Assembly (NCBI RefSeq): GCF_037325665.1
Contig: NC_090258.1
Span: forward strand, 41,297,852-41,361,851
DNA: 64,000 nucleotides
Direction of reading: 5' to 3'
From: Littorina saxatilis
Lineage: Eukaryota > Mollusca > Gastropoda > Littorinimorpha > Littorinidae
Positions 1 through 11,516 of the stretch are shown piece by piece; the first letter of the stretch is position 1; every line of letters begins with the position of its first letter. The position numbers and the translations under genes were made by a program. Below the pieces are notes generated by a model, which made no database searches, was not told the origin of the DNA, and worked only from the letters and a program-made list of their open reading frames with translations.

Positions 1-256
1 TATTTTTCACTGTGATCAAATAAAAGAGAAAGGCCAGTCACCACACACATCCTCGGCTCGCATGCAATGCATTTATATAGCAAAGGGAATGCCTGTAATT
101 CACACAGAGCAATCACTTGGTCTTAAACGTGCACAAGACAAAAACTTTCATACTGGGGGAGCGAGCCAGTCTGAAGAGTACTCGGGTCCAGCGCGAGCGT
201 TTTTTATTCCTTCAATTATCCGATCCTCTGAATAATAATTATACATTATTCACTGC

Positions 257-395
257 TGTTTGATGCGTCGAGGTCAGATGCCATGATTGTTTCACCTGTC
301 AGTGCAAAAGTTACCCCGAAGTCCGTAGGGCTGAGGGGCAACATTTGCACCGACAGGTGAAACAATCATGGCATCTGACCTCGACGCATCAAACA
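257..395. repeat. Long inverted repeat (61-bp arms, 17-bp loop)
   Basis: Left arm 257-317 and right arm 335-395 are complementary with about three mismatches. Transcribed on the minus strand, the RNA would form a long hairpin covering the stop codon and start of the 3' UTR of the recombinase-like gene. It could be a foldback MITE or a duplicated inverted end. No clear target duplication was seen. Confidence 0.85.
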
Positions 396-642
396 AAGGT
401 GAAAAATGAGAGCGTACCACCAGAAGACTGAAGCGATCCAGGTGACTGTGTCGCACCAGAAGACTGAAGCGATCCAGATGAGAGCTTACCACCAGAAGAC
501 TGAAGCGATCCAGGTGACCGTGTCGCACCAGAAGACTGAAGCGATCCAGATGAGAGCGTACCACCAGAAGACTGAAGCGATCCAGATGACCCTGTCTGGC
601 CACACAGCTGCGGATATCCAGTGAAGTTGTGGTGTCCTTGTC
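389..642 (-). CDS. Terminal exon with five 12-residue repeats
   Basis: Acceptor TTTTTATTTCAG|GAC. The leftover G of the previous exon plus GA gives Gly and then QGHHNFTGYPQ in frame. Next come five 36-bp/12-aa units of the type SSGSLQSSGGTL, alternating with SPGSLQSSGATR so that the higher period is 24 residues, and the stop is at 389-391. Ser/Gly-rich tails like this are usually disordered. The stop codon lies inside one arm of a long inverted repeat. The array is open in several frames, including the plus strand. Confidence 0.65.
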
Positions 643-3600
643 CTGAAATAAAAAAAAAGAGTAAAATTAAAAAGTCTCTTTTTGGATACCAGGGCCGTGG
701 TTTACTTAAAAATGCTGTCAGGGTCTCCGCCAAGTTGTGGGAAGAAACAAACATCTTGACAAAAGTCTCGCAATAACTTTGACCAATCATACAAGCGCTC
801 AATTCCCACCGTGTTAAACGTAAACCAGCTGCTCAAAATGCAGCCCTTCCCAGTCTGTGTCCGTACAATTTGACGGTTTTGACCCTTTCAATACGTATCA
901 GATTTACGCCGTCGACCTGCTCCACTGAATTTAACAAGTTTTCCAACGAAACAAAAGTTTTACCGACAATAAACTTCCAGATCCATCTTCTTTAGCCAAG
1001 TAGGCAACGACGAAAACGTAAAAAAACAAACGATGGCGGTCAGTCTCGAGAGAACTGATTACTAAGATTAGTCATACAAGCACACAAGTCCCGTGCATCT
1101 TTTGAGCCGAGTTCAATACGTGATTTATGGCTCGCGCTTGCTGGCTTCTGATTGCGCGGTGCAATAATATTAAAATAAGGCTCACGATTGCTGGCTTTTG
1201 ATTGTGGTTCAATAATATTAAAATAAGGCTCGCGCTGGGCTGCATTTGATTGGAGTAGAGTTTTGACTTGATTGACAGGTGGTAGGGTCCATTCAGCTCT
1301 TGCTGTGTTAATTAACAGTTTAACGAAAAAATCCTGCCTTAGTATGGCCACCAGCTCATCTCCTCTAGTGCTTGTCAATGAAATTTGATACCAAGCATTA
1401 TATAGAAACAAATCATTTTCTAATTAGTTCAAATACCTTTTTGTGAGGCTGCTGTTTGAGGATGGGTATCTTCTTCATCGTCGTCGTTCTCCTCGTCAAC
1501 AATGATGTCATCGCTGATGTCGACACTGTCCAGAGAAGTTGGGTTTATTATTTCTCCTTTCTCCAACTGAATGAGAAGTTTTGCCACTTTCGTCACTTGA
1601 AGCGCTGCAGAAGGTAATCTATAGTAACGTCTGTGTGTGCGAATGTCATGACCCAGAAACTGAGCAACAACGTCAAGCTCATTGTCTGCAAGATTGTAGA
1701 GTTGAGTCATTGTGGCTACGTGCTTTCTCAAGGATGTGGACGTAATAAGTTCAGGGTGCTGCAAATCTGCTTGTTGGCAATGAATCTTCAGAGTGTCACT
1801 TCCGCGAATGTGTCCATTTCTATCACCATGACCAAAGCAGCTTTGAGAGAAAACAAAGTTGTTTGTTTCAGGAATGCCAGCTTCTTGACGAGATGCAATG
1901 AGTGTTTCAAAAGAATCTACCAAATTTGCTGTCAGCAAAATTGGAACGATTGTGCCAGTTTTGCCAATAATCTCCACCCTTTGTAATGATTTACTCAAAG
2001 CTTGTTCAAATGAAGGCAAGCTGTGCAGAATGTCATCACTTGTATCAAGCTGACGGTTTTCAAAATCTTGAACTTTCATTTTGGACACTTCTCCAGATCT
2101 TCGGCGGTTGAAGAGGATCACTTGACTGAGTAGAGCTTTACAAAGTGAATGTCGAGCTGTTGTTTTGTCCCGAGAAGAAGAAGCGTTTTTCATGTCCTTT
2201 TTTGCATCCTCTGCAACCTGTGATAGGTGCGACGAGAGCTTTTGTATATCTTTCGAGAGTGGAAGTCGCTGCACATTGTTCTGATGTCTTCTGTAAAGAG
2301 TTCTTGCGGCTGACGACGAAACCCATTCATTCCACCGAACATCGAAGACTTCTATGAAGTGCTTGCACTGCTGTCTCAGTTGCATGTCATTTTGCTCAAT
2401 GGCCTTTGCTTGCATCAACAAGGTGCATCTTTTCAAAGTGTGGCCAATTTTCTTTGCCGTTGATGGGTTTTTGAAGTCGGACGACTCTTTTGAAAATTCA
2501 CAAAGTACACGTGTAGCTTGGACAATAGTACTGAACATGTCCGGTTTCAGAAAATCAATCAACTGTCCATTCTGATTGCCACTTTCTTTCCTGAGTGCAA
2601 GTACAAGGCGTGCTATTTCTCTCAGTTTATTTCGAATGTAAGCATGTCGATCGGAATCAAACCCATTCTTCCTCGTCTCTCGCAGTGCAAGTTCCCGAAT
2701 CGTTATATCTGTTTTAACAATCATGCCCACTGGGTCATTTTTCACATGTTCCAATATTTCACGCAGCTTTTCTTCGTCATGGTCCCTGGTGATTTTACTC
2801 CCCGGGACAGCAGGAAGAAGAAGTCTTCCAGCAACAACCTTTCCTTTTGAAGACTTGCAACAGGGTTTTACGCACTTATGACGGTACATGTCCTTCGAAT
2901 TGAAATAACCGTAACACTCTGGACAAGGTACAAAGTCTTTCACTTGCTTTTCTTCTTTGGCACTTTTGCGCTTTACCACAATTTCCCCTTTGCCTTCTTC
3001 CCAAACTTTCCGGTTATGCCTATGATCCCCTAAATTTCTCATCTTTGACAATTCTTTTTTCTTGTCTTTCCTCGATGCATGAAACAATGGAACAAGAATG
3101 GACTCATCTCTGTGAAAACTATTGAAATGTCTTTCCAACTTTGTTGTAGACAAACCACACACAAGACACCAATGAGATTTATCTTTTTTCTTCTTTTTTG
3201 GTCCATCTCCTGAACTTTGATCAACAGTAAAGCCAGTAATTTCAGGCTCTTGCTTGTCAGAGGAAGAATGACATGTGGAAGAAATATCGCAACGTTGCAA
3301 TGTTGACGGAGCATTTGGATTTTCAAGTGGAACCGATAAGTAAGGAAAAGGGGAGGGTATTGTTTGCTCATTTACAGCAGAACTGTCAGAGTCAGAAACA
3401 TGGTCCTTTTGAGACTCATCGTTGGGAATCCATGTTGGGTCTGTGTCCGACAAATCGTAGTCCGAACTGGCACTGTCTTTGTCCTGAAACATAAATGAAA
3501 GGGGTTTATCACATATGCTACATGCATTTTAGGTAAGAGAGCATGGGTCGTTAGTCAAGTAATTGCTGAATGCCTTTCAATTGGAGTTATTTCTAAGATC

Positions 3601-6600
3601 GTCTCAAACACAACTGCACCGTTGTCAATCTCACCACGTGCTTCAAATTCTTTCTGTATCATTCCTTATTGAAGTTATTCCCATGAACATAATTAATTTT
3701 CCAAAGTATTCTTATTATTTCGGTGACAAGATGGTAACTTCTTCTTTTTCTACCTCTGTGTTCCTGAGCTTTTTACTCTCAGGGTCACCTTATGGTGAGT
3801 CTTGCATGCCACACTGTTTTTACCCCGCCACTCAAGTGACTCATAAATTATCTTTCTGAAATTTACAGCTGTAATTGTTTTAGTTTGTTTAACTGTTCAA
3901 TACATTTATAAGCAAGCTGTTGTTTTAAACTTTGACTAGTATTTTCTGCTTCTCTCTCTCTCTGATTTTTTCTCCATTGCTCAAGATCGAAAGTCAATGC
4001 CCTCATTTGAAATTCGTTTACGTTTGTATACCCCCCAAATGATTTTTCTTTGTTTTTATACCCCCAAGCAAGCAATAATAACGTGATTTTTTAATTTATT
4101 ACGTGAAATACCCTCAATTGTACGTGATGGGAAACACTGTAAAACAATATGCAATAAGCTTCAATCTTCTTTACAATTCAGCCAAACTATATATATCCTC
4201 TGTAGGATTAAGTCTCACTCTGGTAAGTTGCCGTAAAACAGTTCAGGGGACTACCACTATATTGCAGTCCAGTATATTGTGAATTCGGCTATATCGCACC
4301 AACATGCTTGTAGCCCACTTGAACACAAGTGTTTTTAAATGCCTTCCACTACAACGCAAATACATATCGCGGTCCAATCTCTTGTACTTCCTTTGCAGAT
4401 TTATTTTCCGCAACAGAGAATCGAATCGTCCCAGTAGGCTATCAGTGAAAGGCGACAGTTTTCTCGCCTTTGTTAACTCGGTAAGGGTTTTTCGGACATA
4501 TATGTAAACTGCTGACCTGGATGAGCCTGTCACGTGGGCGAAGGCGTCCATCGGAAAGTGCCGGATCCTGCACCCCGGCCTTCATTTAGCGGCCCCCTGT
4601 GGTGCTGGCACACCCAACCACCGTGAAGCCCAGGCCTCCCGCCGAGCTCTTCTCTAGATCCACCGTGAAATCCTGTAACTGACAAAGGGTAGAGAAATGA
4701 TTCAATCTCTTCTCTAGATCCACCATAAAATCCTGTTACTGATGCAGGGTAGTAGAATGATTTTTTTCTTTCTTTCTTGAACTTTTTACTGTGTCAGGGT
4801 TGCCTTATGGTGAGAGTATTGCGTGCCAGACTGCTTTTCCTACCCCGCTACGCGGGCAGCAAGACGCCAACTTCAGGGGAAGGCGTGCTGGATATCTTTG
4901 TGTTTCCGAGCCCCTAGACTTTCGCGGGAAACTCGGGATCTTGAAGTTTAAAATGTGCATTAATCTTTCTGCATGCGTTAGCACACGAGGGTGGTACAAA
5001 CCTTCTGGTCTCCCCTCAAGTTGATTCTGGTACCTGGGCTCGATCCACAGTCAGCCAAATCAACCAGACGCTCCAACCAACAACGCTACAACCCCCGACA
5101 AGTGATTTCATCTCTTCTATCCACCGTAAAATCCTGCAACTACCACAGGGTTGTGAAATTCTCAGGCATTGTACAAAGTCGGAAGCAACTTTCGCTGAAA
5201 AGTTGCTTCTTGAACAATTCTCCATCATTTTCTGCAAAGATTTCACACTAATTGACTAAACACTAAAACAGGCTAAGAAATGGTGGTTCCAATCGGACAG
5301 ACTTTGCTGATATCCGCAAATTTGTTGAAGGGTACCATGTGCCTGAATGATGTAATCCACCGCAAAAAAGCAAGAAAGTGTTATTGCCGGGAATTCTAGT
5401 CCACAGAAAAAATCCTGTAACTGACACAGGGTAATGAAATCTACTGCAGAAATGTAAAAAGCCATTTCAAAGAAAGCAAAATAAATGCATAAGTGATCCC
5501 TCTCAACTAAAATTTGGGTTCAGAATGGAAAATGATGAAATGACCTGTCCCCCAGACTAAAACTTCCATTGCAATATCTTAGGTGTGTGCAATGCAGTGA
5601 AATTTCTTACCTATAACAGTATAAGCATATAATTATGATAATCTATTCGAGTAAAAAGTAAGTAAAAACAAATTTTAAAAAATGGAAGTAAAACTAAAAG
5701 CTTTATACAATAGGGGTGAAATTTGTACATGTCAGCCCACATATTAGACTTAGCATTCATTTTTACTATAGTTTTATCCCTCCATGTTCGACTTGGAGGT
5801 ACTACAAGCTTTAATGTGTCTGTCTTTCCCAACTGTTGTTTAGGTAACCCTGGGTTTCGTATTTGAACACCCCTGTTTTGTCATTGAAGTAACTTGCCAG
5901 AAAAACAACAGTTTTGTCTTTTTATAAACTCATAACTGATGAGTGAGGGGGAAAAGAGAAAAGGATTACCTGGTCATCGTTCAAGATCTCTTTCTTATCA
6001 GCAGTTTGACTGTTTTCAGTCACAGCGGTGTTGGTCACTCTCTCCTGACACATGAGCACAACGACAGAATCCGCCGAGCACACGCTGGCCGGAGATTTGT
6101 TCTTTATCATATCAGCCGGAGACACATCTCCCTTGTCGCCGCCACGACCTCTGCTAAGGTTGTCGAGGAGACTATCGTCAGCAGCAGCTGCCACAATGAA
6201 GGCTGCGTCAAGGTCAAAATCTTCATCACCACCATCAACGTCATGGTGATATTTTTCAGCAACGGTGTAAATCCTCTCAAACTCTGATCTAGAACTGTCC
6301 AAGACATCAGAGTTGATGTCGCTTTCAGTGTTGTTGGATTGTTCTTCCACTCGCAGCTCCCTCAGGTTGAGGGGAGGGGGCTGGGCGACGATGGAGATGT
6401 TGTGCTTGTTGACGGGCGTGGCAGCCGACGAGGCGAAGGCTGACGGAGGGGAGATGGGGGTTTCCCGACCCCCCTCTGCGATGGAGAAGGAGTCGGCAGC
6501 ATGTAAGGCTGGCTGGGACTGGTGTTGTTGTTGTCTTTCCTGCAGTGAAAGTCTCTCCTGAACCTGAAAGTTTCATGAATAAAAAGTTGAGAGTTTTCCT

Positions 6601-9600
6601 TCAAGCTAACAGAAAAATAAGCTCTGTACTTATCTAGTCAATCACAATCCGGTTTATTACTGTAGATTTGCTATTGTGTTACTGAACAGAAAGGCTAGTT
6701 ATCTCACTTATTTTTTTGATGACATAATTTGTAAAACGCTAAAGATGTTACTAATTTGATGTAAAGAACAATTCTACCAAGTTTGAAACAAATCCGATGA
6801 ATAGTTTCAGAGATCTATATAACATTTCCAATTTTTCCTTCGAGGTTGCCCTGTGAATGATCTTAACAAGGGTCAACAAAACTAATGTTAAAGCGTTGGG
6901 GGTAATGATCAAACAAATTTTGAACTCAGTCACTTTTACTATAGTTTTATCTCTCCATGTTCGACTTGGAGGTACTACAAGCTTTAATGTGTCTGTCTTT
7001 CCCAACTGTTGTTTAGGTAACCCTGGGTTTCGTATTTGAACACCCCTGTTTTGTCATTGAAGTAACTTGCCAGAAAAACAACAGTTTTGTCTTTTTATAA
7101 ACTCATAACTGATGAGTGAGGGGGAAAAGAGAAAAGGATTACCTGGTCATCGTTCAAGATCTCTTTCTTATCAGCAGTTTGACTGTTTTCAGTCACAGCG
7201 GTGTTGGTCACTCTCTCCTGACACATGAGCACAACGACAGAATCCGCCGAGCACACGCTGGCCGGAGATTTGTTCTTTATCGTATCAGCCGGAGACACAT
7301 CTCCCTTGTCGCCGCCACGACCTCTGCTAAGGTTGTCGAGGAGACTGTCGTCAGCAGCAGCTGCCACAATGAAGGCTGCGTCAAGGTCAAAATCTTCATC
7401 ACCACCATCAACGTCATGGTGATATTTTTCAGCAACGGTGTAAATCCTCTCAAACTCTGATCTAGAACTGTCCAAGACATCAGAGTTGATGTCGCTTTCA
7501 GTGTTGTTGGATTGTTCTTCCACTCGCAGCTCCCTCAGGTTGAGGGGAGGGGGCTGGGCGACGATGGAGATGTTGTGCTTGTTGACGGGCGTGGCAGCCG
7601 ACGAGGCGAAGGCTGACGGAGGGGAGATGGGGGTTTCCCGACCCCCCTCTGCGATGGAGAAGGAGTCGGCAGCATGTAAGGCTGGCTGGGACTGGTGTTG
7701 TTGTTGTCGTTCCTGCAGTGAAAGTCTCTCCTGTACCTGAAAGTTTCATGAATAAAAAGTTGAGAGTTTTCCTTCAAGCTAACAGAAAAATAAGCTCTGT
7801 ACTTATCTAGTCAATCACAATCAGGTTTATTACTGTAGATTTGCTATTGTGTTACTGAACAGAAAGGCTAGTTATCTCTCTTATTTTTTTGATGACATAA
7901 TTTGTAAAACGCTAATGTTACTAATTTGATGTAAAGAATTCTACCAAGTTTGAAACAAATCCGATGAATAGTTTCAGAGATCTATATAAAATTTCCAATT
8001 TTTCCTTCGAGGTTGCCCTGTGAGTGATCTTAACAAGGGTCAACAAAACTAATGTTAAAGCGTTGGGGGTAATGATCAAACAAAATTTGAACTCGGTCAC
8101 TTTTATAGTTTCCGAGAAAAGTCCAACCTTAAGGTTGTGACACGTCATCCGTCTGGCCAGACTAAACACGGGCCGATTACAAATGAGTCACTTTTACTCA
8201 AGTGACTAAGAAACAGGATTTTGCTTTAAATTTCACCACAAAAGTTACAAAAATGGCTTTATTAAGCGGCTTTTTCTTAAGCATAACATATAGTGGACAT
8301 TCCGGACCCTAAAAAATTCAGTTTTTAAAGTGGCTGGCTTTATCAACCGCAGCTTTATTAAGGATGGATTAATTCGTTGAAGTGTCTCTCACAGAATCAG
8401 CCGGGCTTTCAGGACTGTCACAGTCATTGTGTAATTAAGACAACCTGTAAATTACAGCCACAATTATGGCTGCAATGAGGAGAAATCAATATTTTATCAT
8501 TTAATTTTGAAGCGCATCTAAAGTCACTGTTCACAGTACTTGCCACCAGGGCTAGAAATTAACCTTTTTCCTTGAGTGCAACCCGGGCCCATTACTGAAA
8601 AAGTTTGAGTGCCCTGATGGAACTATGAGTGCCTTCTGTTGACTAAAAGTCATTGTTTTCGATTTTTTTGCGTGCAAATCGGGCACCTTTGACGCGAACT
8701 TTGCGTGCCCGTCACCAACTTTCCGTGCAAAATTCACCAGGCACCCGTTAATTTCGAGCCCTAGCCACTGAGCACAACACAGTGACACATCAAACGGCTT
8801 TCTTTCTTTGAAAAAAGCGCACGCTGGGCAGTGAAAAAGCGTGCAGACTTACAGTCAGTCGCACTCGCAGAGACTCAAGGACAAATGCGCTGCGGAGAAA
8901 TTCGCCTTTGTGGGACTGGGGTCTTATTAAGTTGGTTTCCAAGTCAAACTAAGTGAAAATTAAATACAGTGGTACTCCCCATGTAAGACCTCCCAAAATC
9001 TGACAAATTTAGGTCTTAAAAGGGGGGGGGGTCTTACAAGGGGGGTGAGGTCAGGTCAGAAAAAGACAGTGAGAGAGAAAAAATCAGTGACAGAGAGAAA
9101 GAGAGAAATACCTTCAGGGTCCGTCGAAGTTGTGGCATAATTACAGTTGTGGTTTGGTGAATTAATTTGATAATCTAATTCAATAAAAAGCAAGAGGTAT
9201 GTATTTTTTCTGTTTTTTTTTTTACTTTAATTGTATCCTCTACATGTATTTAAAAAAATATTTGGGAGTCAAAAGAGTTTATGTTCATATGGGTGTCAGT
9301 ATTTGGAAGAGGACTATACACCTGTCACAAAACCAACTCCAAACGCGTTCGTTGAGGTCACCATAAATACATTTCCTTGCCTTGGAGTATTTGCGGTCAC
9401 AATTTTCGCCGGTCTCCCATCGATTGACCACGTTTTCTTGGTCGCTGACGATCGATTGAATCTGAGTTTTTCCTACCTCAAACGACCGCGCGATCGAAAT
9501 TGCTGTTTCGCCCTTACGGCTCCGTTTCACCACTTCCACCCTCTGTTCCAGAGTCAAAAATGTCCTCTTCTTTCCGCGCGATTGAGTGTTTGAAGTTGAA

Positions 9601-11485
9601 GGAGAGTTCGAAGCCATGGTTGAAGAAGAAGATCGTTGATGCTCGCGCGTGTGTTTGTTGATTTTTCGAAAGGAAGTGGACAAAGAACAAAGTTCCTCCC
9701 AAGAACAATCAGGGACTGGAACGAGACCCCTTCATCCCTCCTCCTCTCACACCCCCAGGCCCCAGACTCCTGCATTGCGCAGGAGTCGAGTTCCTGCATT
9801 GTGCAGGAACTCCCCAGCCCCCAGTAGATTCTAGCTAGGTTTTTTTTTTTTTCTTTACTCTTTGGAATCTGCAACCCTCCACAATGTGACATAATGGTCA
9901 GCCTAAATGACCGTGGTCACAATATGGAAGAAGAAGAAGAAGAAGAAGAAGAAAGAAAAGGGCATGTTGGGATCGTAAAATTGTGAACGCCGGACATGCG
10001 CAATCGAGACCTAAACGCGTCGTCTGTTATATTTCCGGCCGAGTGATTTTTGCGATCTTTTTTCAGTGATTCAAGCAAAACGTTACGATTTTTTGTTAGG
10101 TTTTGATTTGAAAATGTCGTTACAAGGTCGCAAATTGTAACAACTAGTCGGTCGCAAATCGGGTTCTGGGGGGAGTCGGCCATGGGGGTGATTTATATAG
10201 CAAAACTAATCCGTCAGCAAGAATGAGGTCTGAGAAGGGAGAGGGTCTCTGATGGGGGGGTCGTTCGTCGGGAGTACCACTGTATTCATAAATTAATAGC
10301 TCATCAATGCGGCCATAATTCTGGCTGTAATTTACAGTTTGGCTTAATTACAACATGACTGTTATGTACAGCCTTAAAGACCGAGAGATTCTGTGAGAGA
10401 GAATTAACCGACTGTGTATCTTTAAGCGGCGTCCACTATATTTCTTTTCAGTCTACCTAAAGTTTCAGACCCACTCTTTTGGTCAAGATGTCAAAGTATA
10501 CTATCGTGGTGTTACTTGACATTTCTGTGTGTATACGTAAACCAAATTATCAGTTAAAGAACAATTTTTTTTACCAGAGGAATTTTAAATTTTACATATA
10601 TATTAAATAAGAAAACCAACATAACAAGTAATACTTAAGAACCTGCATTTCCCTGCAACATTTTCTTTAAAAAAAAGTATATATTTACTCACATGAGAAA
10701 TTTTAATCTTCTTGCGGGACAATTCCACCATCACTTGCCCTCTTGTCATCTGAAAAAAAAGGTGTAAGTACTGTAAGATAAAAAGAAAGTGAGTATTTCA
10801 TTGTTTGATGTTTCAAACATCAAACACATTTGGCCAAAAAATAGTGTCTGTGTCTGTTAACGAAGATAAAGACAAATAATTTATACAATTGCAAGTCAGT
10901 ATTTGGTTATCTATTTTTTTCCATTTCATATAAGGAATTTGTTTTTGTGAATTAAACAATTTGGCGGGCATCACTCCTGCTGTACTTCCAGAACAATTTT
11001 GTTTTCACTTGTTTTATCATTCTGATTTTTTTCTCCAGGTATTTTTGAGGGAACTTCTTGGTTCGAACCTAAACGTAGGGACGATCAGAAGTCAAGTAGA
11101 CAGTTAGTTTTACCCAATAATATTTTCAGTTACTTTTTAACGGTATTCATCTAATCCTTCAAAAACTACAGTGAAGGTTAACAAGAGCATGTTACATAAA
11201 GATCTACATAAAACAATGAGGAACATGCACACCAACTTTTATGTTGAGAAGTGAAATCAATCAGTTTCAACGCACAATTGCTGACTTCCCTTAGATGTAT
11301 GTAATTATCGTGCTATCACTTAAAGTTAAAAAGATTATTAAATCACACCTGTAAGTAATCACAAAGTTACCACATCGAAAGTGTAGAAGTTATCACTTTT
11401 CAATCGCCGCAAAGGAAAAACCTATTCCAAAATGGTGAATCCGCAAATGTTTTCATTCATGCAGTTACTTTAGCATGCACGTTGC

Positions 11486-11516
<31 letters not shown>

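Larger units (their letters stand above)
5757..8100. repeat. 1,173-bp tandem duplication carrying an exon
   Basis: About 5757-6930 and 6931-8100 are near-identical direct repeats, offset 1,173 bp over the exon (5922/7095, 6350/7523). Each holds the 594-bp exon, flanking intron and part of a MITE. Only the right copy has the MITE's end. The break joins intron sequence TTTTACTATAG to MITE sequence CTTTTATAG, a short microhomology. Divergence is under 1% in the exon and higher in the intron flank, with small indels. Confidence 0.95.
8280..10445. mobile_element. Old inverted-repeat element, host of two nested insertions
   Basis: The left part (8290-8490: ATATAGTGGAC, CTCTCACAGAATC, TGTAATTAAG, CTGTAAATTACAGCC, ATTATGGC) is matched in reverse complement on the right (10310-10445). 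This defines one element with arms of about 150-200 bp and ends TATAGTGGAC/GTCCACTATA. A hAT-like MITE (8547-8763) and a pogo-like transposon (8967-10282) sit inside it, giving three layers of insertion in one intron. Confidence 0.7.

Noticed and set aside
1040-1411. Minus-strand open frame of 123 codons in the intron
   Set aside because: It contains a tandem 57-bp repeat, has no homology I recognise and lies between two well-supported splice sites.
4243-4551. Minus-strand open frame MDAFAHVTGSSR as the first exon of the recombinase gene
   Set aside because: Its only donor-like site (TCCAG|GTCAGC) is in the wrong phase for the exon at 3483, and the peptide has no recognised similarity.
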